From: Hymenobacter cellulosivorans
Lineage (GTDB): Bacteria > Bacteroidota > Bacteroidia > Cytophagales > Hymenobacteraceae
Length of the DNA: 64,000 nucleotides
Assembly: GCF_022919135.1 (NCBI RefSeq)
Contig: NZ_CP095049.1
Span: 4,344,501 to 4,408,500, forward strand
Direction: 5' to 3'
The notes under the pieces are model-generated. The model was not told the DNA's origin. It saw only the letters and a list, made by a program, of their open reading frames with translations, and made no database searches. Position 1 is the stretch's first letter. Each line of letters opens with the position of its first letter. Positions 26,583 through 34,600 of the stretch are shown piece after piece. A program made the position numbers and the translations under genes.

Positions 26583-26876
26583 ATGGAAGAAAAAATTGCT
26601 CCCGAATTGCGTTCAACTTATATTATGTTGAAGGCTGCGTTTCCAGACGGGGTGTCCCCAGAAGAGTACTTTGCCCTAATACACTACTTGTACGAGGGAA
26701 TGTCTGATAGACAATTAGCCCAAGTTGTCGGCTTGCTGATCGGCCAAGAGGATTACGTGGCGATACTTAACGATGTGTACAAAGTTCACAGCTTGGATGC
26801 TAAGTTAAAGTCGAACAAATCAGTTTATGACAGACTAGTTGCCAACGGATATAACGACTGGCTTGAGGAGCAGTAG
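26583..26876 (+). CDS. putative immunity protein for orphan PIN-like tip
   Basis: 97 residues starting 2 bases after the orphan tip. The segment AAFPDGVSPEEYFALIHYLY...LSDRQLAQVVGLL-type helices and the end VYDRLVANGYNDW resemble the layout of DUF3349 proteins (GYPEGVPxxDYxPLLxLL...L). If correct, this is a DUF3349-like fold used as immunity to a PIN toxin. The family call is a resemblance only; the immunity role comes from position. Confidence 0.55.
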   Translation: MEEKIAPELRSTYIMLKAAFPDGVSPEEYFALIHYLYEGMSDRQLAQVVGLLIGQEDYVAILNDVYKVHSLDAKLKSNKSVYDRLVANGYNDWLEEQ

Positions 26877-26904
26877 TTACAACCGTGTTGACCATCATGG
26901 CAGC

Positions 26905-27200
26905 AAATTGACCGGCGCTTCCGCGGCAAGGTGACGCAGTGGGTATGGGACGGCGACAAGCCGCTGCACGAGTGGAGCGAGTTGGAAGTGGGCCCCGGCG
27001 CCGGGGCGGCCCAAGACTTGGCCACTTGGCTTTTTGAAGAAGGGTCGTTTGCTCCGTTAGCAAAACTCAAGACCAAAAAAAGAGGCAAGCTAGGCTCGAT
27101 TGCTACGGCCAAGTTCGTAAAGGCAGGGGCCGACCTCAAGACTGCCCTTTCCGCTACCAAGGTCAATACGAAGACCCCGAGACAGGTCTATACTACATGA
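26905..27200 (+). pseudogene. second orphan Rhs core fragment
   Basis: Encodes RGKVTQWVWDGDKPLHEWSE, then LEVGPGAG...TWLFEEGSFAPLAKL, nearly identical in protein and DNA to the Rhs core at 24712-24860. It then lapses out of frame: DCPFRYQGQYEDPETGLYY continues in another frame near 27140 and the piece ends at 27198. It is a frameshifted relic of a further displaced tip, cut short beside a transposase remnant. Confidence 0.8.
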
Positions 27201-27204
27201 GGTG

Positions 27205-27530
27205 GTCTAACTAGGCCGGACAGATTTGAGACGTTGTTGAAGGTAAGTTTTGCAGTGGTTTGGGACAAGGCAACCAAGCACAAAATGCCACCGCTCGGCG
27301 ATGTAGTAAGCGATGTAGTGGCCAATTGCAAGCTTAGCCTCGGCCAGAGAAGTTGCCGTCATCGAATAGCTCGGCTTTGAAGCGGTCCCAAAAGGATTCG
27401 ACGAGGGCCTTGTCATAGCAGTTGCGGCGCCGTGTTTGGCGACTAAGTTTTTGAATCGGGCAGCCGTGTACTAGCTGCCCGGTCGGAGTGCGCGTTGAGC
27501 CCAGCAGGCGGCGCACGCAGGGCCTGGCGC
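27205..27530 (-). pseudogene. IS3-family transposase (OrfB) C-terminal remnant
   Basis: Two minus-strand frames together read IQKLSRQTRRRNCYDKALVE, SFWDRFKAELFDDGNF, then AEAKLAIGHYIAYYIAERWH and LVPNHCKTYLQQRL. These are the typical last 90 residues of IS3-type rve transposases (RGNCYDNAxxESFW...EAKxxIxxYIxYYNxxRxH). A frameshift near 27340-27350 separates them, the catalytic N-terminal two thirds are absent, and terminal repeats are not visible. It probably truncated the adjacent Rhs fragment. Confidence 0.8.
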
Positions 27531-27650
27531 AAAGCCTCGCTCTCCCTAAGGTTGTGCGAGAATCGTATTATCAATCTTTGAACGAGTTTCTTTATGAAGG
27601 CAAATTCACTACTAGAATATACCTTTCTTGCCCTAAACCATAAAAAACTC

Positions 27651-28085
27651 ATGAGTACGAACTTTGAAATAGAACGCTTAGAAGGCGATGAATTACTCAA
27701 TTTTGTTGTAGAGTATGCTTTTAAACGCGAATCAGAAATCAATGATTTGAGCCTGCCTGTTCAAACAGCATATTTTATTTCAAATTTTGAAACGGAATTC
27801 TACAACGGAGGCGTCCATCAGTTTCTCACAAACAGTTCAGGAAGATTTGCTGACGAAACAATCCAAAGCTTTACTAGAGTCGGGGCTAAGCAGATAGCTT
27901 CTTTGCTTGAAGCAAGTACCAATCTTGATGCAGAATTGGTCCTTGAAGATGATAAGGCCGCTGCATCATTTCAGGAGATAGATGATAAGCTACACCAATT
28001 ATACCCTTCCAACGAAGATGGAAATGTGGGTGAGCAGTTATCGCTCTACCTGCAGGAGAACAGAAGCAACATTTTAGAAAGTTGA
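27651..28085 (+). CDS. DUF4375 (DMP19-like) protein, orphan immunity
   Basis: 144 residues from ATG 27651; an upstream ATG at 27594 is possible. Contains ETEFYNGGVHQFLTNSSGRF, matching the DUF4375 signature (ExxNGGFxQFFxNSSG), and a helical acidic C terminus. DUF4375/DMP19-like proteins are common immunity proteins in polymorphic toxin loci. The AT-rich gene closes the Rhs array and has no toxin next to it, so it is likely an orphan immunity gene. Confidence 0.75.
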   Translation: MSTNFEIERLEGDELLNFVVEYAFKRESEINDLSLPVQTAYFISNFETEFYNGGVHQFLTNSSGRFADETIQSFTRVGAKQIASLLEASTNLDAELVLEDDKAAASFQEIDDKLHQLYPSNEDGNVGEQLSLYLQENRSNILES

Positions 28086-28109
28086 CGAGGCTTTAAATCA
28101 ACAACAAGA

Positions 28110-28136
28110 ACGGCCGCCTAAAAAGCGGCCGTTTAA
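28110..28136 (+). terminator. Rho-independent terminator
   Basis: Stem ACGGCCGC / GCGGCCGT with A-rich loop and TTTAATTT tail, 25 bases after the DUF4375 gene. Confidence 0.85.
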
Positions 28137-28220
28137 TTTATATGGGTATAGCAGTGGGAGTAGTTGAAGCCAGTAATGATAATGATGGCTTGACAGATGT
28201 TGCTAAAAACACATAGCAAT

Positions 28221-28266
28221 AAGAGAGGTCTACCACTGGTAGATGTACCAATAGTAGACCTCTCTT
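28221..28266. terminator. compound hairpin between convergent genes
   Basis: Perfect 13-bp arms AAGAGAGGTCTAC / GTAGACCTCTCTT enclose a 20-base loop that itself contains TGGTA-GATG-TACCA, giving an almost continuous stem. It lies between the rightward Rhs array and the leftward lysis-like genes. It is most simply a bidirectional terminator, though the nested design could also be a structured RNA. Confidence 0.6.
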
Positions 28267-28280
28267 ACTTAAATACGACT

Positions 28281-28562
28281 CTACAACGTCTCCCCCGACG
28301 ACCCACCCAGTTCACGTCGCTCCTGAACAACCAACTCCTGGGCCCCCGGCTCCACTGCCACCGACGCCACCGCAGCCCCGATACTCCCCGCCAACACCAG
28401 GTACCCGCCCAGCGCCACCAACCCCGCCGGCAGCAATGCAGGTGAAGCCACCAGCACGGCGCCCACAGCCCCCACAGCCGCCGACACTGTGCGCACCTTC
28501 CGAAAGAACCGGGGCGTGCGCAGCGTCACCCGGTCCAGCAAACTCAATTTCTTTGTTTCCAT
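28281..28562 (-). CDS. small membrane protein, holin candidate
   Basis: 93 residues: basic N terminus, two hydrophobic helices (about 25-45 and 48-70, SAAVGAVGAVLVASPALL and GLVALGGYLVLAGSIGAAVA) and a charged C terminus. It is the last gene of a leftward set after a coiled-coil membrane protein and a broken M15 endolysin. Size, topology and context suggest a holin or holin-like lysis protein; no sequence family was recognised. Confidence 0.5.
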   Translation of the reverse strand: METKKLSLLDRVTLRTPRFFRKVRTVSAAVGAVGAVLVASPALLPAGLVALGGYLVLAGSIGAAVASVAVEPGAQELVVQERRELGGSSGETL

Positions 28563-28589
28563 AACAGTAAGCAGGGTTTAAGTGAACAA

Positions 28590-29045
28590 TCAGGCCAGCG
28601 TCGGCCCGCTATTATCCAGGCGCGCCAGTATCCGGTCGGCCCATTTATTGTGCTCCTGCTGCTCCTTGCTGGCCTCCGTTAGCACCTTCGTGCGCTCATC
28701 CACCAGCATCAGGGTTTTGTCGATGCCGCTCAGCGTTTCCGTCAGCTTCATTACCAGGTCCATCATTTCCTTGCGTAGCTCCGAGCGTTGCTGCAAAGCC
28801 TCGGTGCGCAGCTGCTCGATGTTCAGCTTGACTTCCTCCCGGAGCTTGGCCTCCCGGGCCACCGCTGCCACATGGTACTCGTCCACCTTCAGCGTCAGCG
28901 ACTCGGCCCGTTGCTGCTGGGTCTGACACTCCGTTTTCAACATCTCCACGTCCCGCCAGCTTTTCACGAAATACAGCAGCACGGCCACAAAACCGCCCAC
29001 CACCGACGTAACCACTCCCCAGTGCTCCAACACTGAATCAGCCAC
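28590..29045 (-). CDS. membrane-anchored coiled-coil protein of lysis cassette
   Basis: 151 residues from the GTG at 29045, which overlaps the end of the endolysin frame (GTGGCTGA). This start is preferred to the upstream ATG at 29144. One N-terminal helix (VVTSVVGGFVAVLLYFV, about 10-28) is followed by a long heptad-rich coiled coil (about 35-130) with Gln, Glu and Leu. This matches an inner-membrane spanin-like (Rz) or phage accessory coiled-coil protein. The cassette order endolysin, coiled coil, holin-like supports a lysis role. Confidence 0.55.
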   Translation of the reverse strand: MADSVLEHWGVVTSVVGGFVAVLLYFVKSWRDVEMLKTECQTQQQRAESLTLKVDEYHVAAVAREAKLREEVKLNIEQLRTEALQQRSELRKEMMDLVMKLTETLSGIDKTLMLVDERTKVLTEASKEQQEHNKWADRILARLDNSGPTLA

Positions 29046-29579
29046 GGCCCGGCCCTCCTTTCTGGGCCAGCACAGGCACCTCAAAGTGCGGCTGGTCCGG
29101 CTTTCGTTCGTCAGTAGTCTGCCCGTCCCCGTCCCAATCCCCACCCCACCGAACCACCGGATTCGCCGCCTTCACCAGCCGAGCAAATTTCAGCAGCCCA
29201 TCCGCCGGCCACGTCACCGAACCATCCGCCTGCAGCAACGCCACATCCAGCGGCCACTAGGCAGTTCCGTGTGTCGACTGGTCATCACCCAGGTAACCTC
29301 ACGCCCGGCCTCTAGTGCGCCAATGGCCTGCAGCCCCGCCAGTTTGCGAAGCCGGTTTACTTCCGCCAACGGCTGCCGCCCCTGAGCATACAGCGCCGCT
29401 TGTTCGGCCTGGCTCCGGTGGCCTTGCGTCACAATCGGCAGGCCCAATGCCATCAATGCAGGGTCACCCATCCACCGGCCCAACGCTACTCCATAAGCCG
29501 CTGCCAAATCCCCACGTACATCACGCAGTCGGGTAGCCTGCGTCTGCTGTTGTGCAACTGTTAAAGCCAATGCTTTCAT
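29038..29579 (-). pseudogene. frameshifted M15-type peptidase (phage endolysin)
   Basis: From ATG 29579 the first frame gives a helical N terminus and GLPIVTQGHRSQAEQAALYA QGR, ending TWVMTSRHTE. A second frame (from about 29244) continues VALLQADGSVTWPADGLL, then VRWGGDWDGDG and DQPHFEVP. M15 carboxypeptidase-like endolysins need SxHxxGxAxD and GGDW...PHFE. Here a one-base deletion near 29255 breaks the frame inside the first motif and the expected Gly is Glu, so the zinc site is lost. The gene is therefore inactive unless the frameshift is a sequencing error. Confidence 0.75.
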
Positions 29580-29630
29580 TTCTATTATAATGCTATTAAG
29601 CAATGCAGTATTACATTGTAATGCAAACAA

Positions 29631-29980
29631 GGAAATTTACACCTCGCTTTGTATTTCGATAACATAATATAATTATACAAATACCACCACTACACGAATT
29701 GCACTACCCAACTATCCTTTCGCTTGCCCACCACACCGGCCTAGGCCGCCAATTCGCAAGGTCGCCCGCTCCTGGCATCGCCAGCTCCCATGCGGGCGCC
29801 CTGGCCGTTTCCCACGCACTCCTGACGATATAGCAGCTACTGCGGCTTGCAGCGGCTCGACGCGGCTACTGTGTTCCTGAAGCATGGAGTAACCCTTCTG
29901 GGCTTCGCGCCCGGCCGCTGAACCTGTCTGGCTTCGATCACCTGTCTGCTGCGGCCTTTTAGCCTCCGCTTCGCTCTGGC
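29631..29980. other. gene-poor stretch
   Basis: About 350 bases between the leftward lysis set and the rightward HNH-like/RecE pair. The first 60 bases (29581-29700) are AT-rich and probably hold a promoter for the leftward genes. A minus-strand open frame across 29719-29999 (ALAEASQSEAEA...) has no start and looks fortuitous or relic. Confidence 0.3.
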
Positions 29981-30331
29981 TTGCCTCGGCTAACGCCTCA
30001 TAAGGCGCGCGACCTGGTGAGCTACATCTATTCCATGCGGAAACAGCGCGCCAAACAGCGCGGCCACGAGTGGACCATCACCCTCGACAACTTCCGCCAG
30101 TGGTGCGAGTGGACGGGCTACCACCTCCAAACCGGCCGCACCGCCGATGCCGCCAGCATCGACCGCAAAGACGCCCACCACGGCTACCATATCTGGAACA
30201 TCAAAGTGCTGCCCTACGGGGCCAACAGCGCCAAAAGCCGCCACGGCGAAGGTACCTGGGCACTGGGTGCCGATGGCCGCTACCACTACACCCCCGCCGA
30301 CCCGAACGACCCGAACGAAGTCACATTTTAA
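29981..30331 (+). CDS. HNH-like small phage protein
   Basis: 116 residues, TTG start. Basic N-terminal helix, then FRQWCEWTGYHLQTGRTA and SIDRKDAHHGYHIWNIKVLP, ending GANSAKSRHGEG. The SIDRxDxxxGYxxxNIxVLxxxxNxxK pattern is that of small phage HNH/endonuclease-like proteins, but the usual zinc Cys pairs are not complete. It precedes the RecE-like exonuclease by 11 bases and is probably co-transcribed with it. Confidence 0.55.
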   Translation: MPRLTPHKARDLVSYIYSMRKQRAKQRGHEWTITLDNFRQWCEWTGYHLQTGRTADAASIDRKDAHHGYHIWNIKVLPYGANSAKSRHGEGTWALGADGRYHYTPADPNDPNEVTF

Positions 30332-30342
30332 CCCTGTCCGCC

Positions 30343-30996
30343 ATGTTTCATTCCGTTACCGCCCGGTCCGGCCTTACGCAGCCCGAGCACCGCGCCCTCC
30401 CCTTCGTCAGCAATACCGACCTGAGCAACCTCAAAAACGAGCTGCTGGGCCTCACCCGCACCAGCAATACCCAGGCCCTCATCTTCGGCAGCGCCTTTCA
30501 CGAGGCCGTTCTGGAGCCCGACCGCTACCACGCCCCGCAGGAGTTACCACCGGCACAACTGCGGTTGCTCGATACCCTGGCCGCCGTGCGCCGCCAACGC
30601 TACTGCCGCGACCTACTTTACCGGGGCACCGCCGAACTGACCCACACCGCCACCCACGAGGAAACCGGCCTCACCGTCAAAATCCGCCCCGACCTGCTAA
30701 TGGTGACGCCCCGCCTGGGCCGCCGCGTCCTGGTCGACTTTAAAACCACCAGCTGCCGCGACTACGCCCACTTTGTGAGCACCATCGAACAGTACGACTA
30801 CGACCGCCAGGCCGCTTTCTACTCCGACGTGCTCCAGGCCGACCGCTTCTTGTTTATCGGTGTCCAGAAAAAAGCCCCGCATGACATTTGGCTAGTGGAG
30901 CTTTCCGCCGATACCGCCTCGATGGAGCAGGGCCGCAAGAAGTACCGCCGCCTCTTACGAGCCTACGCCGAGCAGGATGCATTAGTAGTCGCCTAA
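30343..30996 (+). CDS. RecE-like PD-(D/E)XK exonuclease
   Basis: 217 residues from ATG 30343. The order SNTDLSNLKNELL, FGSAFHEAVLEPDRY (H53), KIRPDLL (D117), VDFKTT (D132, K134) and YDRQAAFYSDV (Q156, Y160) is that of the exodeoxyribonuclease VIII / PDDEXK-like exonucleases used by phages for 5'-3' resection in single-strand annealing recombination. No RecT partner gene is visible next to it. A strong palindrome ends the transcript. Confidence 0.8.
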   Translation: MFHSVTARSGLTQPEHRALPFVSNTDLSNLKNELLGLTRTSNTQALIFGSAFHEAVLEPDRYHAPQELPPAQLRLLDTLAAVRRQRYCRDLLYRGTAELTHTATHEETGLTVKIRPDLLMVTPRLGRRVLVDFKTTSCRDYAHFVSTIEQYDYDRQAAFYSDVLQADRFLFIGVQKKAPHDIWLVELSADTASMEQGRKKYRRLLRAYAEQDALVVA

Positions 30997-31032
30997 GTAA
31001 TTCGATGGCTTTTGAATTCCAGATAGTCAATC

Positions 31033-31073
31033 AACACAATAGCCTGTGAATCGGATTCACAGGCTATTGTGTT
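31033..31073. terminator. 41-bp near-perfect palindrome, bidirectional terminator
   Basis: Two perfect 20-bp arms (AACACAATAGCCTGTGAATC and its complement) around a single central G, between the convergent RecE-like and PD-(D/E)XK genes. With almost no loop it would form an extremely stable hairpin in RNA or a cruciform in DNA. Terminator is the simplest role, though the flanking T runs are short. Confidence 0.6.
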
Positions 31074-31093
31074 AAGGCAAATGATAAGACCTG

Positions 31094-32284
31094 TTACTTC
31101 AAAAGCTCGGCAGGTTGCTGCCCGTATTTCTGAAGCAGCTGGTTGAGGTAGCTCTGTGCCTCCTTCATTGTTTTAGCCACCAGTTCTTGTCGGCCTTCCG
31201 GGGTTGATAACTCGAATAGAAATTGAGCCGAACAGTTATCAACTTTCGTAAAGCCGGGTGGGGTAATCCAGCCTAACCACCAGGTGGTGCGCTTGAAATT
31301 GCTGTTCATCGCCCGCAAATCAGCTGCCAATTCATCAAGTTCACCTCGTTTGCAAACACCTCCTTTGCCATCTTGGTCATAGACGATACAACCATAATAA
31401 AAGTCATAACTCCCGTCTTTATCCCACTTGAATTTTACGTTGTAGCCCTTATAAGTGAAGAGTAAACGGTCTGCCGGCAAGTCGATTAGCATTCTAAAAC
31501 CGTTGATCAGGTCTTCACAAAGAGCGGTCTGCACTTCGCTCCGGATTTGATTAAAGGCGTTTCGGATATTTTGGGCACTGGCTACCGAATCCTTGTTTTG
31601 CAAAATCAGCTTCTTGACTTCGTCTGTCATCATCTTGTTGGTACTCTGACCCGTTAAACCCTTGAGCAAGTTGATATACTGGGTGATAGTTTCCCGCACC
31701 AGCGGCTGCATGGCCGCCTCTTTCCGACAAGCCTCAAGCCAGGAAATAATGCCCGTTGCGTACGATAAGGCTTGCACGGCTTCCGGTGGGATGCTGCTGC
31801 CCGTCGTATACTCCCCTGGTTCCGACCCATCCAGCGTCAGATAGATAAGTTTTGCCTCTGAGTTGTAATTGTGATAGCGCAGGAGCTGATTCTTCTGGTC
31901 TCCTGTGTAAATTTTGTTTTCGATAAAGATAGGATAACCACCTTTCGGGAAAATACAGATATCTATCCGACCACCCTCCAGGCTACTTTCGTTGATGAAG
32001 CCAATGTGTTTCTCAATTTCTATTGTGGCGGTTGCTGTATCAAACTCTGGCAGCCCAATCTGCTGCACAAACAGGTTCAGAAACAGTTCTTTTTGCCCAT
32101 GACTTCCTCTTGGGCTTAGTAGTTCAGCTAAGAATGCAGAATGTGTCCTGACTTCTGCTGACTCAAGTCCGAGAATTCGAAATATATTGAATTGCTCCCC
32201 AGTTACTTGCGCCTGGCTTCGGTGACGCGCCTCTATAACCATTACTTGGCTCAGCAATGATTGTAGCGTATTTAATTCACTCAT
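31094..32284 (-). CDS. PD-(D/E)XK nuclease family protein (PDDEXK_4-like)
   Basis: 396 residues. FNIFRILGLESAEVRTHSAF, then LAELLSPRGSHGQ is typical of the PDDEXK_4 family. Catalytic candidates are D108 in GGRIDI, E122 and K124 in FIENKIY, and Q130/Q133 in DQKNQLLRY. The C-terminal 200 residues are helical and strand-rich without a known domain. It follows the HNH gene on the same strand with a 48-base gap, so the two nucleases likely form an operon. The family is frequent in defence and restriction neighbourhoods; the target is unknown. Confidence 0.8.
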   Translation of the reverse strand: MSELNTLQSLLSQVMVIEARHRSQAQVTGEQFNIFRILGLESAEVRTHSAFLAELLSPRGSHGQKELFLNLFVQQIGLPEFDTATATIEIEKHIGFINESSLEGGRIDICIFPKGGYPIFIENKIYTGDQKNQLLRYHNYNSEAKLIYLTLDGSEPGEYTTGSSIPPEAVQALSYATGIISWLEACRKEAAMQPLVRETITQYINLLKGLTGQSTNKMMTDEVKKLILQNKDSVASAQNIRNAFNQIRSEVQTALCEDLINGFRMLIDLPADRLLFTYKGYNVKFKWDKDGSYDFYYGCIVYDQDGKGGVCKRGELDELAADLRAMNSNFKRTTWWLGWITPPGFTKVDNCSAQFLFELSTPEGRQELVAKTMKEAQSYLNQLLQKYGQQPAELLK

Positions 32285-32332
32285 CCTACGATTCCGAAAT
32301 ATCCTCTGAGGTGAAAAATGCCATACTTACTC

Positions 32333-33142
32333 TTAGTGCGCAGTAATCAGGGTTATTAAGTCAGACAGGCTTAGCATCCTGCCCGGGTATCGGTGAACCA
32401 TCGAGTGGCAGTTAGCACACAAAACGGTCATATCAGTCCGAGGATTAACCTCTACACCCCCTTGGGTCCCAGAAATAGGGTTCAAATGGTGCACATGAAT
32501 GTAACCACGGCCGTGCGCACCATACACCCCTTCATAGTCAAATCCGCAGCCCTTACAAACCACTCCGTGTATCTGTAGTGCACGAGCACGTAACCTGGGG
32601 TTACGCTCGTAGCGTGTCCCATAAACACGCCGCCCCGTACCGTCCTCGACGATTGTTTCATAGGCACCAGTGGCCCCCTGTATATCATCATTCAGCGCAA
32701 CCGGGACAGATTGCCCAGGCAGAATAACTAAGCCGCTAGCTGCTATAATTCGGTCGAATACTTCCTGGGTGCAGGGCCTCACTCCATCACGCCAGAAGTT
32801 AGTAACTCGGCTCGGAGGAATTTCCTCAAACGTTTCGTTTGTATCAGGCGCCCGGGAAGGAACAGACCGATCAAAGCTTCTGAAGTTGAGTATTTCACAG
32901 AAATAGTCCCCCTTCAGACTCTCTGTGTCTGGCATGACTGTACCGACCTCACCAACACCAAAGTAATACGGCCCCTTGCTCAATCGAAAGTCGGCAAACC
33001 TGGCCTCTTTCTGGGCACCTTTATAGTAGATTATAGGTGTACCTGGCAGCAAATCCTGTAAATACCTCTTAGGAAAATGGTAATGCTCTCCGGTGACGTA
33101 GTTCCATTCTGAAACGTCATTCTCAACAATAATAGTAGGCAT
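32333..33142 (-). CDS. McrA-like HNH endonuclease with PUA/EVE-like N terminus
   Basis: 269 residues from ATG 33142 (an in-frame ATG at 33208 is possible; MPTIIVEND matches the family start better). The N-terminal half (YHFPKRYLQDLLPGTPIIYY, YFGVGEVGTV) looks like an EVE/PUA-type module that reads modified bases. The C-terminal half is HNH: LRARALQIHGVVCKGCGFDY, GYIHVHHLNPI, DMTVLCANCHSMVHR, with the two CxxC/CxxCH zinc pairs intact. By family analogy it is a candidate modification-dependent restriction enzyme, paired with the PD-(D/E)XK gene. Confidence 0.8.
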   Translation of the reverse strand: MPTIIVENDVSEWNYVTGEHYHFPKRYLQDLLPGTPIIYYKGAQKEARFADFRLSKGPYYFGVGEVGTVMPDTESLKGDYFCEILNFRSFDRSVPSRAPDTNETFEEIPPSRVTNFWRDGVRPCTQEVFDRIIAASGLVILPGQSVPVALNDDIQGATGAYETIVEDGTGRRVYGTRYERNPRLRARALQIHGVVCKGCGFDYEGVYGAHGRGYIHVHHLNPISGTQGGVEVNPRTDMTVLCANCHSMVHRYPGRMLSLSDLITLITAH

Positions 33143-33208
33143 GTATCGGTGGGGACAAGTTCGAAGCAATCTAATCTGTTTCGAGTGCTTGTTTCTCAGC
33201 TCGGCCAT

Positions 33209-33665
33209 AGTTTAATTCTGTTCGTTTCACAGAATTAGGAAAATACAATAACCAGCCACCAAGCAGCCAATACCAAAGCTCCTAGGTTCCTCCTTACTTT
33301 CTTCTAGCTGGCTCCTATGCAGCCCACTACGCCGAAATACAAAAAGCCCCGACCATCCGGGCTTGTCCTTGCCCAAATCTTCCGAAACGGTAGGAGTTCA
33401 CGAAACTCATCGACAATCCGATTTAAATGAACTTTGAAAAGTGAACCAGTTTCATGAACTCAATCTGGTCCGTAGAGCCACTTGCCATGCGGGTAAACGT
33501 GCATTGGCGCAGTTCAGGAAAAGGAGGGGTTCGGTTTATACGAGGTTACTATAGCCTCTCTACGACGAGACATGCCGCCATGACAACAACGTTTTTTTCG
33601 ACCTTTGCGGCAGGGAAACGAAGATCTATCCAAAGAATCCGCATGCTTAACTAGTCCTGTGTACG
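33209..33665. other. gene-free stretch
   Basis: About 450 bases with no convincing gene. A weak hairpin with AAGCCC/GGGCTT arms is at about 33341-33364. It marks a change from defence-type genes to metabolic and regulatory genes. A promoter for the leftward nuclease pair is expected just left of 33260. Confidence 0.4.
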
Positions 33666-34004
33666 ATGGCCTCTACCCCGCAATTTGTCGACTTCGTCGT
33701 CGAGCAACTCAATGCCTCCGGGCAGGTGAGCACGAAGAAAATGTTCGGGGAGTACGGTCTGTATTGGGGCGACAAGCTCTTTGCCCTGGTCTGTGACAAT
33801 CGGTTATACATGAAGCCTACCGCCGCCGGGCGCGCCTTCTGGCCAGTCGTAGTCGAGGCGGCGCCGTACCCGGGCGCAAAACCCAGCTTTCTGATTGAAG
33901 AGCAGTTAGAAGATCGGCAGTGGTTGGCGACATTCGCTCGCCTGACGGTAGAGGAATTGCCGGAACCCAAGCCGAAGTCTCCCAAACGGCGTATCAGCCC
34001 CTAA
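33666..34004 (+). CDS. TfoX/Sxy N-terminal domain protein
   Basis: 112 residues covering a single TfoX_N domain: FVDFVVEQLNASGQVSTKKM, FGEYGLYWGDKLFALVCDNR, YPGAKPSFLIEEQLED. The C-terminal TfoX domain is absent, as in most small TfoX-like proteins. The tail is Lys/Pro-rich. Enzyme activity is not known for the family; single-domain members are common in Bacteroidota and are not necessarily competence regulators. Confidence 0.85.
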   Translation: MASTPQFVDFVVEQLNASGQVSTKKMFGEYGLYWGDKLFALVCDNRLYMKPTAAGRAFWPVVVEAAPYPGAKPSFLIEEQLEDRQWLATFARLTVEELPEPKPKSPKRRISP

Positions 34005-34141
34005 CCAGGAGCTTGACTGACGAAACGGTCCGACCAATAATGTCAGGCCCCGAAGCTTCATCAGTGAGGCTTTGGGACCCAGACTATCTGAGGTTGCTAA
34101 GGCTTGAACTGCTTGTAAGAACGTAAAAAGAGAGCTTGCCT

Positions 34142-34546
34142 CTACTGCAGACCCACTTTTTTACGGTGTCGGAGGCCCCATTTCTGCAACTCGATGATTA
34201 CATCGTGCAAAGAAATACCGTGGTCAGTCAGCGCATACTCTACTTTGACCGGGACACCCTCAATAACCGATCTGGTTATCAACAGATTAGCTTCCAGCTC
34301 TTTCAATTCCTTAGACAGCATCCGGTCGGTGATGGTGGGCAGCGCTTTAGTCAGCTCTCCAAATCGTTTGGTACCCGGGGCAAGTGCCAGTAAAATTGGC
34401 AGCTTCCATTTGCCCTGCAGTACGTACAGCGCATCCGTCACAGGCTGCAGTATTTCCCCCAAAACCGCTGCAGCTTCTGAGGCGACAGGGGTCAGTTGCG
34501 GGTTACTATCCTCTACGACAGGACTATACTTCGGGATAGTACTCAT
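34142..34546 (-). CDS. HxlR-type transcriptional regulator
   Basis: 134 residues with the HxlR winged-helix signature: VLQGKWKLPILLALAPGTKR, FGELTKALPTITDRMLSKEL, LEANLLITRSV...VEYALTDHG. It diverges from the SnoaL-like gene with about 55 bases between the starts, so that gene is a likely target. The N-terminal 30 residues are extra compared with typical members. Confidence 0.85.
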   Translation of the reverse strand: MSTIPKYSPVVEDSNPQLTPVASEAAAVLGEILQPVTDALYVLQGKWKLPILLALAPGTKRFGELTKALPTITDRMLSKELKELEANLLITRSVIEGVPVKVEYALTDHGISLHDVIIELQKWGLRHRKKVGLQ

Positions 34547-34600
34547 TTTTACTTGCTGGTGGCCGGTACTTTTGCTACCTCAAATCTACCGTTTTCCACC

